This document shows, piece by piece, positions 24,795 through 34,840 of a DNA stretch of 64,000 nt (the stretch's first letter is position 1; every line of letters begins with the position of its first letter). A program made the translations under genes and the position numbers. Source of the DNA: Diphasiastrum complanatum (Eukaryota; Streptophyta; Lycopodiopsida; Lycopodiales; Lycopodiaceae); assembly GCA_029204225.1 (NCBI GenBank), contig CM055096.1, positions 67,306,370 to 67,370,369 of the forward strand. Direction: 5' to 3'. Below the pieces are notes generated by a model. It saw only the letters and a list, made by a program, of their open reading frames with translations, did not search any database and was not told the DNA's origin.

Positions 24795-25501
24795 AAGAAC
24801 AAGTTCTTAGGATGATTAGTTCTAACGTGACAATAATATGCACACACAAAGAAAATGTCAAAAGATATAACAAATGTGCACTGGAAAGAATCTTTGAAAA
24901 GGAAAACATCATAAATGTACCAGTGAAAACAAATGCATCGGACGATCTAGAATTAAAATCATGGGTTGAAGACTCATCATTTCATCAACTAGACTAAATT
25001 GCAAAGAATGCAAAGGTCATGGTTTTTGCGAATCTAGACATAACGAATGGAATAGTTAATGGAGCGATCGGAACGATTGAAGACTTTGCATATTCAAAAC
25101 AAACCACCGAAATAGATTCTATCATGATAAGAATTGATGAATCTGACAAAAAAATGAAAATTATGCCATCGACTACTAGCAAATTGAGGTACAATTTTAG
25201 AATATATTACAAATGTACATTTTCTTTAACATTAGCATATGCTATTACAGCTCAAAAATCGCAAATCCATGACATTGTAATAATTGATATTAAAAAATGT
25301 TTCTGTCCAGGATTAACTTTTGTTATGTTATCTCGAGTGACAAGACGAGAAAATATATTTCTTACATGCAAATTAACACCTCCAAATTTTGATCCAACAC
25401 CAACCATTGTAAATCAAACAAATAATTTATATTCACAATATAGTCTTATTCTATTAGATGTTAATTTTTCTAATATATTATGTTATTGTTCATTGTTTTG
25501 A
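24795..25501 (+). pseudogene. PIF1-type helicase, C-terminal half (copy A)
   Basis: Open except for one TAA near 24995. Motifs: SNVTIICTHKENVKRYN, VMVFANLDITNGIVNGAIG (the PIF1 NLxxxxGLxNG block), LTLAYAITAQKSQIHD (motif V region, with SQI for SQG) and FVMLSRVTRRENIFLTCK (motif VI). The Walker A half is deleted. Helicase of the Helitron transposase, acting in rolling-circle transposition. Confidence 0.8.
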
Positions 25502-25555
25502 AAATATCAAGATATTGAAGAATTGCAAATTTACCCTATGACATGACAAATATTC

Positions 25556-26158
25556 TTATTGAATGCCTGTGGAATTGATCCAGAACAATACAGAGACGAG
25601 TTTCAAAATAGTTACACTATAAACATGTGTATAACAACACAAAAACGTGCAAGAGAAGCGTATGCGCATGAACATTACGAAGATTTTGTGGAAGATAAAA
25701 AAATCACCTCTATTTTTGTTAATTTATTTTCCATTGTATTCTTTTTAATTTATTGTAGTGAACATATGAAAATCATATCATTTTTATAACATACCTCAAT
25801 TTTTTTAGGATTTTTGAAATACTTTTATAAATTGTTTTCCATTGTGATCTCGGATTCGATCAAGACAAATAGGACGACAATACAACATTTTGAAGCGCAT
25901 TCTAAAAAAGGTTACTATGCAATACGTAACCTATATTTGGTTATAACATTTTTATGTCAGATTGAAAAACTATGTCTCGGGCAGAATTGAACCATCAATA
26001 CAGACCTGAGGAGACAACTTGGCCACCTCTCCGACATAGGAGCTCGACTGACAAATGGTCCTATCATAATTGAAAATATTTTGAAGATCTTGGGACAAGA
26101 AACTACTAACACATCAATTACGACAACAACTAACACACATCAGATTCATATCTTTTAA
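25556..26158 (+). pseudogene. C-terminal region downstream of the helicase (copy A)
   Basis: Reads NACGIDPEQYRDEFQNS and RAREAYAHEHYEDFVED, then after a probable intron FLKYFYKLFSIVISDSIKTN, HFEAHSKKGYYAIRNLYL and LRRQLGHLSDIGARLTNGP, ending NTHQIHIF. The same segments occur inverted in copy B (27850-27220), with GT/AG intron signals. No known domain recognised. Confidence 0.5.
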
Positions 26159-26209
26159 TCATTCTAACATACAGTTTGTCTACAATACATTTTGTATACA
26201 CACTTGCAA

Positions 26210-26709
26210 TACATTAGTGCTAAGATCTATTTGGAAGGTTGCGAATATCCCTGTAGGTTTTCGCTTTCATGTCAAAAAGATATTTGTAATCACACAGTTA
26301 GTGGTTACAAAAATTACATGTTCATGTGTTTTGAAAAAATTTTAGAACATTAAAACATTCCAAATCAATAATGATAAAGAACAATGTTGGAATTGAAATA
26401 GTTGACAGTTAATAATATCTTTTAACTAATTTGATTGCTAATGGCAATGTTGTTCAACTGAGTTTGAATATCTTGACAAAATCGTGGTTTCCATAAACGT
26501 AAAATAAGAACTCTATCATTCAAAGAGAAAAATACAAAATTATTAAAAAATATTGCAGAAGAATTTATAGATAACTAAAATAAGATTTTGAATTTATATT
26601 ATGATTACGAATCAATAAAATGTGCCAAAAATTTTCATATGTAAAATTGACGTTTCAAATACCAGTATTTGCGCGAGAGCGATGGACAACTACTTAAGTT
26701 ACTACAAAC
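26210..26709 (-). other. spacer between copies A and B; possible 3' exon
   Basis: AT-rich. On the minus strand a short coding-like piece, DRVLILRLWKPRFCQDIQTQ with a stop after AISNQIS (near 26520-26425), is preceded by an AG and may be a last exon of the GIY-YIG-like gene. Nothing else is recognisable. Confidence 0.3.
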
Positions 26710-27001
26710 TCATATTTTTTGAGATCTAAATATTTTGATATACATTTTTTCTAATCTATTTGCAATCGAAGAATCATTAACAATTTTTGATATCTGAGCT
26801 TCAAAATGATCAAAAAAATCACCACAAGTCATGTCATAGACCATCTCTTTCGGTGTTCTATGAGCATGTTGTCGCATGCGTCTGTCAAAATCTGTTGTTT
26901 GGCTGATGTAGACTAGCTTGCCTGTTCAAGAGACTATTTTGAAGATTGTGAAGAACTTGCTCGTAGTCGTTTCGGTGGTGGTGGCAGTGTCAGATCCTAT
27001 G
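26710..27001 (-). pseudogene. GIY-YIG nuclease-like exon
   Basis: A single minus-strand frame from a splice acceptor (ATATTCAG, intron 27083-27002 with donor GTATGT) to a stop at 26710. Reads FFTIFKIVS, one TGA, then TGKLVYISQTTDFDRRMRQH, later FFDHFEAQI and ANRLEKMYIKIF. This follows the GIY-YIG layout: GIY-like strand (here TIF), YIG-like (YIS), T-x-DF-x-x-R with the catalytic Arg, H, and a final catalytic Glu in LEKMYI. The first Tyr and the YIG Gly are replaced, and the TGA at 26926-26928 breaks the frame, so it is inactive. The preceding exon reads NLHNRYHNDLPPEKS in phase. It lies downstream of the helicase of copy B in the same orientation. Confidence 0.6.
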
Positions 27002-27317
27002 CTGAATATTGAAAATTAATGTTTTTTTTTTATGATAGAAGAATATATATTGCGAGCAAAAAAATAGCGTTAACTTGACATACCTCTTTTCTGGAGGAAG
27101 ATCATTGTGATATCGGTTGTGGAGATTCGATAGTTATCACCTGTTATTTGTTAGTTGCAAGTATGTATATAAAATACATTGTAGGCAAATTGTACATTAC
27201 AATGATTAAAATATGTGAATCTGATGTGTGTTAGTTGTTGTTGTTATAGATATGTTGGTAGCTTCTCGTTCCAAGATTTTCAAAACATTTTCAATTGTAA
27301 TAGGGCCGTCCTGTCAG

Positions 27318-27950
27318 TCAAGCTCCTATGTCAGAGAAATGGCCAAGTTGTCTTCCCAAATCTATGCTGATGATATTCAATTTTACTCGAGACAGTTTTT
27401 TCCATTCTGAAATGAAAAAGTTATAACTGAAATATAGGTTACGTATTGCATGATAATCTTTGTCAGAATGTGCTTCGAAATGTTGCATCACCGACCTATT
27501 CGTCTTGATCGAATCCGAGATCGCAATGGAAAACAATTTATAAAAGTATTTCAAAAACCCTGAAAAGTTCAAATATGTTATAAAAATGATATGATTTTCA
27601 TATGTTATAAATGATTAAAAAGAATACAATGAAAAATAAATTTAAAAAAATAGATGTGATTTTTTACCTTCTATAGGATCTCCGTGATGTTCATGCACAT
27701 ACGTTTCTCTGACACGTTTTTGTGCTGTAATATATATACTCATAGTCTAACTATTTTGAAACTCGTCTTTGTATTGTTTGGTGTCTATTCCACAGACATT
27801 TAACAAGAACATTTGTCACGTCGTAGGATAAATTCGCAATTCTTCAATATCTTTAAATGTCGAAGCTTGCAGTTTTTGAGCTTCTTTTTTTAACTTTCAG
27901 AAGATTTCATCAATAAGGTTATTATTATAATTAAATTTTGAATTTTGAAT
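27318..27950 (-). pseudogene. C-terminal region downstream of the helicase (copy B)
   Basis: Reads LKKEAQKLQASTFKDIEELR, LLNVCGIDTKQYKDEFQNS and KRVRETYVHEHHGDPIEG up to a GT donor (GGTAAAAA) near 27667; after TTTTCAG near 27563 it resumes FLKYFYKLFSIAISDSIKTN, HFEAHSDKDYHAIRNLYF and LGRQLGHFSDIGA. Conservation between A and B argues for a genuine protein part; function unknown. Confidence 0.5.
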
Positions 27951-27954
27951 AATT

Positions 27955-28572
27955 AAAAGCATAATTCTTTTAGGTACTTGATACGATCATAAAAAATGAT
28001 TCACGAATTTGCGTGTAAGGAATATGTTTTCTAGTCTTGTGACTCGAGATAACATAACATAGATTAATCCTAGACAGACAGTTTTTTAAATATCAATAAT
28101 TGCAGTGTTGTAGATTGTTATGCCTTGCGATTTATGAGCCGTAATAGTGTATGTTAATGTTAAAATAAATGTACATTTGTAATATATTTTAGAATCGTAC
28201 CTCAATTTTCTAATAGTTGATGGCATAATTTTCATTTTTTTGTCAAATCTCTCAATTGTTATCGTGAGAATCTATTTCGTTGGTTTGTTTTGAATATGCA
28301 AAGTGAATCATTCCGATCGCTCCATTAACTATTCCATTCGTTATGTCTAGATTCGCAAGAATTATGACCTTTGTATTGTTTGCAATTTGGTCTAATTGAT
28401 GAAATGATGAGTCTCCAAGCCATGATTCTAATTCTAGATTATTTAATGTATTTGTTTTCACTGGTACATATATGATCTTGTCGTCTTCGAGGATTTTTTC
28501 TAATGCATATTTGTTATATATTTTGACATTTTCATTGTGTGTGTATATTATTGTCACGTTAGAACTAATCAT
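27955..28572 (-). pseudogene. PIF1-type helicase, C-terminal half (copy B)
   Basis: SNVTIIYTHNENVKIYNKYA, VIILANLDITNGIVNGAIG, TYTITAHKSQGITI (retains the SQG lost in copy A) and YVMLSRVTRLENIFLTRK are visible in successive frames. Frameshifts near 28290 and later stops break it. Confidence 0.75.
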
Positions 28573-28899
28573 TTTAAGAACTTCTTCTTCTTAAATTACT
28601 TCTTTATTCAATGTATCATTGATTTATTTTAATATTGGCTTCCTAGATCTTACCATGTTTAAAAATTAAAGATATAACTCATCTGACGAGTGTCGAATCG
28701 AATAAGTCAAGTGGATTTGAGTCACCATTTTCCAATATAAAGATATGGAGATGTGGCATATCGAACATAAGATATCAGTTCTATGTTTACATACTGTCAA
28801 CAACTATGCATGATCGCCTACTAATAACAAGATGAAATTTTGGAAAGGCACACGATATGGATTTGATTTTACTTGATTTATTTGATACATGACAAGATG

Positions 28900-29205
28900 T
28901 CACGTTTGAGCAGTCATCATAGACATTTCTTCGATAATAATAATATGAGCAATAAGTATTGTTTTGTAACGCATGCTAGTAGACATCAGATTTCGTATAT
29001 ATAAAGCATTAACTAGAATCAAAAATAAGTTGTGCACTATTAATGCACGTTTACTAGGCCTAGACGCAGCTGCACCTATTGTGGCACACAACAAAACAGA
29101 CGTGTTTATTTTTTCGAGCAAGAATGTTAGATATTTTATCAGATGCGTATTTCCACTTCTCGGGATACCTGACAATACAAAAATACCTGATTGATTTAAC
29201 ATCAA
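28900..29205 (-). pseudogene. PIF1-type helicase, Walker A/B region (copy B)
   Basis: An open 101-codon frame: GIFVLSGIPRSGNTHLIKYL is the Walker A region with Asn replacing the ATP-binding Lys; LLCATIGAAASRPSKRALIVHN is the PIF1 motif Ia region; AHIIIIEEMSMM is Walker B (DE becomes EE). Between it and the C-terminal half the motif III block is degraded. Catalytically dead as written. Confidence 0.75.
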
Positions 29206-29351
29206 AATCGAAAAAGCATTTTCTTGTTCTATGTTGAAATTTCACAATTCTAGCGTGACCAATTTTGGTCACATGTATTATAATTGGCAAGTAAATAGAT
29301 GCCACATGGCATAGGATGCTTCCTAAAACTTCATTCATCATATACAATTGG

Positions 29352-29899
29352 ATAGCATCTTTGAAATGAGGCCAAATAGGCTAGAGAAATTCTAGGACCT
29401 AAAAATAGCATGTTTTATATTGTTTTTGGATCTTGAGATCTTGACCCCATATTAGGGTGGATCCAATGACCTATTAGGTTAGATGTTAGGTTTAGGGTAT
29501 GATAAGATCAAAGAAGCCCTAAATGTTCAGATCCAAGCTTGAAATGTATAAAGATGTGATGGGATCTCCATTCAAATATGAAGAAAAATCAAGCTTTTTC
29601 ACTTCCATCAACATTGTTTGTGAGTGGTGAGTTAAAGATATTGTATGTGAGTGATTTTATGCATTGATTACATGTTTTGGAAGGTAATGAAGTTGATTAC
29701 AGGTCTAGTATGCTTGCTGCACTTTAATTTTGTGTATATGATCAAATCTATGTTCCTTTTGTGGAGTTAAATGCCAAATTAGCTAGTTTTGGTAACTAGT
29801 CTTGATTCTAGCTCATAGTTTGAATCTAGATCTTTGATTTGTGCCTCCTCCATCACTTTTAGGATTGATTGGGATTAAATTTGCTGTAAAATTTTGTCA
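29352..29899 (+). repeat. copia 5' LTR (plus strand, left end uncertain)
   Basis: The sequence ends TTTTGTCA directly before a PBS. It contains a plausible TATA box (TATAAAG at 29547). The left boundary abuts Helitron-like copy B and no clear TG terminus was identified, so it may be truncated. Confidence 0.55.
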
Positions 29900-29911
29900 T
29901 GGTATCAGAGC
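29900..29911 (+). other. copia primer-binding site
   Basis: TGGTATCAGAGC, complementary to initiator-Met tRNA, directly after the LTR. Confidence 0.9.
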
Positions 29912-30687
29912 CTAATCAAAAGTGAGCTTTAGATTTGATTTTCTCAAGCTAGAATCCTAGATTTGAGTAGTATTGGCTTTGTCCTTGCGACTAATTGCTA
30001 ATCTAGTGATTGTGCCTCAAAATTTGGTTCCATTTGAGTGAGAATAGACCAAAGGGGATCTGTTTTGCTGAGTTATAGCTGCAGGTATCAAGATTGAGTC
30101 ATTTACATTCAACCTAACCAAATTAGAAAGTCCTTATGAGCTGAATCTTGGAGTACATGTCTCTTAGTAGAGATTTTCATAAGGATTTGAATGCCACCAC
30201 TCTTTAGGAAAGTGAATTAGCCATTTAAGAGCTTAAATAGATCGTTCTTAGGCTTCTTGAGGTCCTAAAATACAAGGCTTTCGATGGTTTTTTTCATCTA
30301 GAAATGCAAAACTACTGAAAATTGTGTTTCTTTTTTACTCAATTTTGGATAGGTTTGTGATTGAATATGTCAATGTGATTCAACCTGAATTTACAAAGGT
30401 TTATTTGTGATACCTAAAGTACTTTTGGTTCAATATAGGTGGATTCACCCTTCTTGTGAAGTTGAGATCAAGGAGGAGACTAGTTTTGATCAAATCTGTA
30501 CTAAATTGAGCTAGGTTTGGATCTAGTTTGGATCTTGAAGATTGATCGAGCTCAAGATCACCTTAGATCTTTTTGAGAAATCAGAGAGTGATTCACATCA
30601 AGTCCCAAAGAGATTGGGATAGCTAGTTGTGATCATATCTTGTATAATGTATCTTGTTTCATTGAATCTATCTCCCTATCATTGAAG
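29912..30687 (+). other. copia untranslated leader
   Basis: Stop-rich AT-rich sequence between PBS and gag ATG at 30688. No domain. Confidence 0.55.
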
Positions 30688-31341
30688 ATGTCATTCATAA
30701 GTGCCTATCTTTTGGATTCTAGTAATAGATTGAACTCTTCAAAATTTTCAATTTGGAAGTTAAGAATGGAATCCATCCTTGTCATGCAAGATTTGATGGA
30801 TATTGTGAATGGAGAGGAAAATGAGCCAATCCATCCACAAGAAGCAACTAAATACAAGAAGAGGTGCAAGATTGCACTCTATTGTATTAAAATAAATGTT
30901 GCAAATGATTTGCTCAAGGAAGTAGGAGCATGTATCTCAGCCCAAGAGGCTTGGGAGACTCTTCAAAAGATCTATGAGTCCAAGAATACCTCAAGATTAC
31001 TTTCCCTCAAGAATCAAGTTCTTCAATGCTTCCAAGAGAAGAGTGAGAGTGGACATCAATTTGTTTTGAGAGTGAAAGATTTGAACCAAGAGCTTGCCTA
31101 TGTTGGTGAATCTATTAAAGAAAGTGAGCTTGTGCAAATAAATTTGAATGGTTTATGTAGTGATTTTACTAACCTTGTCCAAAGTTATGCCATCATGGAC
31201 CTTCAAAGTGTGTCGATGGCCGAGGAGAGTAGGAAGGCTCATATTAAATCAAGGATGGAGAGACTCTCCATCAATGATGGTGATGACAAAGCCTTTTTTT
31301 CAAGAGAAAAGGCAAAGCAAAGAGCAAGAGAGGAGTATTAA
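30688..31341 (+). pseudogene. copia gag (UBN2-type)
   Basis: ATG at 30688 (MSFISAYLLDSSNRLNSSKF) fits the family start, followed by SIWKLRMESILVMQDLMDI, LKEVGACISAQEAWETLQ, KNTSRLLSLKNQVLQCF and VLRVKDLNQELAYVGESIKE. Closely related to Gag at 4901-6742 and 34.8-36.1 kb. It ends in a frameshift at REEY; the knuckle and protease continue in another frame from about 31340. Confidence 0.85.
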
Positions 31342-31349
31342 AAAAGGAG

Positions 31350-32098
31350 CAAGCAAAGGATGATGATCAAGGAGGATCTACATCATCATCATCACAGCTC
31401 AAGCCCAAGAAGGACAAATCTAAGATCAAGTGCTACTATTCTAGCAATATGGGGCACTATAACTCAGAATGCTTCAAGAGGAAGCAAGCTCAAGGTCAAG
31501 CCAACATTGGACAAGAGGAGGAAGAGAGTTCTCATGAGGACTCACTCATGATGTCAACTTTTTCATCATCGAATGTCAAAGGTGAAGATCCTTGGTGGAT
31601 AGATAGTGGAGCTAGCTCCCACATGTCAAGTAAAAGGGAGTATTTTTCTCAACTCACACCTTATGAAAGACTTATAAAGTCCATTTTTACAGCAAATGAT
31701 CATGAATGTAAAGTTGAAGGTGTCGAATCCATTCCCTTATGCTTAGGATTTATCAAGAAGACTAAGATAGATGGCGTTCTCTTCATTCCTAGGATCACCA
31801 AGAGCTTACTTAGTGTAGGCCAATTGCTTGACAATGGTTTCTTTGTGGAGTTCTCTACTAATGTATGCAACATCAAGAAAAATGGGAAGATCATAACAAG
31901 AGGAAGAAGCTATGGGAGGTTGTTTAAGCTTGATGCTTTTGTTGATCCTAACCAATTTGTGATGGTAGCCAAGGAGGACAAAATCACCACAAACGATTTG
32001 TGGCACAAGAGTCTTGGTCACATCAACACCAAGTCTATGGAAATCATGTGCAAGGAGGAGCTTGCTCTAGGCCTTCCAAGATCCATGGAAAAGGAGGG
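31350..32098 (+). pseudogene. copia zinc knuckle, protease and GAG_pre-integrase
   Basis: CYYSSNMGHYNSEC is a knuckle with its second Cys changed to Ser. Protease keeps D-S-G (WWIDSGASSHMSS). GAG_pre-integrase follows (LWHKSLGHINTKSMEIMC, LALGLPRS). At about 32098 the copia frame stops and gypsy integrase starts with no spacer, so copia integrase, RT and RNase H are absent. Confidence 0.85.
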
Positions 32099-32103
32099 AG
32101 CGT

Positions 32104-32985
32104 TTGTTTAGACTTTACGGATTACCAAGTGCTATTTTGAGCGATTGCGATCCGCAGTTCACTGGTCACTTTTGGTCGGCCGTGTTTGCTAAACTAGAGA
32201 CAACTCTGAACCTGAGGCGGATGGACAGACAAATAAATCAGAAGATGGACCAAATGCTTCGAGCATATGTTTCTCGATGGCAATCTGATTGGGAAAAGTA
32301 TCTTTCATTGATCGAGTTTGCCTATAACAGTAGTAAGCATTCAGCTACCGGTTATAGCCTGTTTATGCTTATGTATAGTCTTGAGCCTAGGCCACCCATT
32401 ACAGTAGAGACTCGGGTGATCAAGTTTCAAAAGGTAGCGGATTTCCTACATGATATGCAGGAAATGCTACGGATTGCACGTGAAAATGTCCAGTGTGCCC
32501 AGGATAGGGACCGACATTATGCAAATCTGAAAAGATCACCGAGAGACTTTCAAGTGGAGGATTGCGTATATTTGAGAATCTTGAAGGACTCTAGTGTAAT
32601 GCGTACCGGCAAGCATTATAAATTTCCCCCTAGATATAGAGGACCGTATTAGATCTTGAAAAAGATCGGATTCTTAGCTTACCAATTGGAACTCTCAAAA
32701 GGATCACAAGTGCATCCGGTATTTCATGTAAGCCAACTCAAGAAGAGTCTACGTGAAGGAGAGCATCTTGGATCTAGAGATCAATTGGACATGTTGGGTG
32801 AATCATCGAGTATATCTCGACTTGAACCCGAAAAGATCTTGGATACAAGAACTAAACAATTGAGGAATCGTATAGTTACTGAGCATCTGGTTTGATGGAA
32901 GAGATGTACAGACGATGATGATTCCTGGGAATAGGAAGGACGCTTAATGAGGAACTTCTCCAGTTTTAAGTTTTGAGGACAGAAC
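32104..32985 (+). pseudogene. Ty3/gypsy chromovirus integrase C-terminus with chromodomain
   Basis: RLYGLPSAILSDCDPQFTGH contains the second catalytic Asp. The region of the third motif (near MDRQINQKMDQMLRAY) lacks the Glu. Then WEKYLSLIEFAYNSSKHSAT, DRHYANLKR, PRYRGPY, a TAG at 32650, FLAYQLELSKGSQVHPVFHV and the chromodomain-like PEKILDTRTKQLRNRIVTEH with DDDDSWE, interrupted by TGA and TAG. It runs into a polypurine tract and LTR. The chromodomain would target insertion to marked chromatin. Confidence 0.85.
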
Positions 32986-32991
32986 TTGAAT

Positions 32992-33004
32992 AAGGGGGGA
33001 AGAA
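32992..33004 (+). other. gypsy polypurine tract
   Basis: AAGGGGGGAAGAA directly before TGTTATGCC, the LTR start. Confidence 0.8.
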
Positions 33005-33484
33005 TGTTATGCCCATGATTGGTCTCGGGTAGCATGTCCATGCTAGGGATCAGTAGACCAACAACCCGTAAGTTAATTGTGACTATAAGGGAATTATGGC
33101 CCTTATGTGTACATGGTCATAGTTAATGGTTGTAGGCCTAAACACATGGTGGTGGAGTTGGTATGCGTCTATCAGTGAGTCATTAGGAAACTGGATGACA
33201 TGGCCTAGATAGGCTGCAGAGGTGTCCAGTGAGGTGTCACAATGCACTACTAGTGGTGCATGGGCTTTGGAGGTTATAAGTATACCTATTGGACTCTCAA
33301 TAGTGTATGTGTAGCTACATGCTACAAGTGTGATTCCTCTTTCCATGACTGTGATTGATCCATAGCTTGGGGGCTAGATCCATACGATCTAGGTTTGGTT
33401 GGATTGGTTTATTATCCACCACTCGTTCCCTTTGTTGTTGGTTTGTTTGGCATGCTTAGAGTTGGATCCTAGAAGTAGGGCTTT
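33005..33484 (+). repeat. gypsy 3' LTR (right end approximate)
   Basis: Begins TGTTATGCCCATGATTGG after the polypurine tract. The start resembles the minus-strand gypsy LTR ending at 39345 (TGTCATGTCCATGATCAG). The right end is cut by a short Helitron-like fragment. Confidence 0.65.
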
Positions 33485-33549
33485 ATAAAATACATAGTAT
33501 TTTCTTCGCCTACATATGTCCGATCTCTTTTTAAGATACATGTGTCACA
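33485..33549 (+). repeat. 65-bp Helitron-like fragment
   Basis: ATAAAATACATAGTAT and CGCCTACATATG, CTCTTTTTAAGATACA match the N-terminal region of copies A (23418-23490) and C (inverse of 43010-43075). An isolated piece between gypsy LTR and gypsy/copia chimeric sequence. Confidence 0.65.
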
Positions 33550-33647
33550 TTAACTCTTGTGGCTCTCCTTGGAATAGTTGAAGCTCTCGAATTTTTTTCT
33601 TCCTCTTGATCAAGCTCCTCCTTGATCTCGACCATATCTTTTTCAAT

Positions 33648-33920
33648 CTAATTCTTAGAGGATTCATCATTAAAGCTTAGAAACATTGTGGCTCTACCAT
33701 TGCTCATTGTGCTTGCAAAATGAACATCCATATGGATCAACTTAAGATGGTGAATAGAGTTAGGGAAAGACAACCTATGTGTTTTAGCCAAACAAATGTC
33801 TAAGCTAAATGTCTTCGTGGTGGTCTTTACCGAAATAAACATAGCCAATTTGGTAAGACGGTCGACCACAACCCAAATTGCATCCTGAGTCGAAAATGAG
33901 TTTTGGCCTCTTATTGACAA
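33648..33920 (-). pseudogene. chimeric gypsy-copia integrase fragment
   Basis: The open 90-codon frame starts as gypsy integrase (DAIWVVVDRLTKLAMF, VKTTTKTFSLDICLAK) and then reads as copia integrase start (LKLIHMDVHFASTMSNG, FLSFNDES). The two families are fused in frame near 33780. No upstream element on this strand. Confidence 0.6.
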
Positions 33921-33972
33921 TTTACCAAAATGTGACTAAACTAGACTAAACTAGTTGAAATCTCTCACAAAT
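33895..33972 (-). repeat. end of a copia LTR (family of the 7342-7992 LTR)
   Basis: GTTTTGGCCTC, ACTAGTTGAA and CTCACA follow the same order as the end of the LTR at 7902-7992. About 78 bp only. Confidence 0.5.
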
Positions 33973-34564
33973 TCCACATGTCAAGCCACAATTTGGCCAA
34001 AAGTGGTTTATGATGCAAACTCAACTAGTTAGGCTTGTGACGCTTGTGTTGATGTAATTTGATGAGTGATCAAGTCAAAGTGTTGGCAAAAGTCAAAGGG
34101 TCCAATCACAATTGAGAAATCCATATGAAGGGTCCAATAGAGTTGCAAGATGGATGCATCACTCATCCAATAGGATTAGAGAGGCTAGGATTAGGGGTCC
34201 AATAGAACGTAGGCATGGATCTCCATGAGTTTTATATGTACTCTCTTTACCAGTCATAATGTAATTGAGTTTTTGAGTCATTTTGAGAGCAATCAACTTT
34301 TGTGTGTATTTTCTTCTCTCTCTACTTGAGAGCAAATTGGTCTATTCTCTCTCTACCCGAGAAGGCCTTATTTTTTTCATGATGTACTTTTCCCACATGT
34401 GAAACACCTTTGGTATGAGTGTATGCATGTAACTTTGCCTCTTTGCCTTAGAATTTGTCATTGATCTTGGATTTCAATCAATAGATGATCTAAAGTGCAA
34501 AAGCTTTGCATAGGAGATCAATTTTACACACATTAGGACATTTCCACACATGTGGATTTTCACA
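33973..34564 (+). repeat. copia 5' LTR of the rearranged element (left end approximate)
   Basis: Ends GATTTTCACA directly before the PBS. It aligns over most of its length with 47230-47914 (GTGATGTAATTTGATGAG-style block, CATCACTCATCCAATAGG, CATGGATCTCCATGAG), so both are 5' LTRs of one family. Confidence 0.75.
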
Positions 34565-34576
34565 TGGTATCAGAGC
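34565..34576 (+). other. copia primer-binding site
   Basis: TGGTATCAGAGC directly after the LTR; fixes plus orientation of the element. Confidence 0.9.
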
Positions 34577-34840
34577 CTACCGAAGCTTTTGATGCATCTA
34601 TCATCCATAGTTTCAAAAATTTCATGAAAATCAAGACCTAGAGAGTGTTGATTGCATCTCCCATGTTATCTCAAGGATTTTTGGATCAAGAGGGTTCATC
34701 ATCATAAGGATTGAATCATTTCTGACATTGTATGGAATTCCCTTCTGAGACACATGTGAAGAATAGCCCAATTCACTTTGGTGGTTCTCTTACATGCGTG
34801 ATCCAAATTTGGTGCTTGATAGCTATCTATTGGAATCTAG
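34577..34840 (+). other. copia leader and first gag codons
   Basis: Leader matching 47927-48060 in part. The last codons (NLVLDSYLLES) match the start of Gag in related elements, then the reading is cut at about 34840 by an inverted segment. Confidence 0.6.

Larger units (their letters stand above)
21613..26209 (+). mobile_element. Helitron-like element, copy A
   Basis: A long inverted match to copy C (39803-44720) up to about 25513, and beyond that to copy B (27160-27850). Layout: about 1.5 kb of non-coding 5' sequence, zinc-binding N-terminus, Helitron_like_N/Rep, H-x-H block, then the C-terminal half of a PIF1 helicase and a downstream exon. Relative to C, about 1.2 kb including the helicase Walker A half is deleted near 24790. 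Termini (5' TC, 3' CTRR with hairpin) were not located with certainty. Confidence 0.7.
27160..29345 (-). mobile_element. Helitron-like element, copy B (5'-truncated)
   Basis: Minus-strand copy containing helicase and the downstream exons. It faces copy A tail to tail; 27160-27850 is an inverted match of 25540-26209. The Rep half is missing; the element stops near 29345, where copia LTR sequence begins. The GIY-YIG-like exon at 26710-27001 follows its end and may belong to it. Confidence 0.65.
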
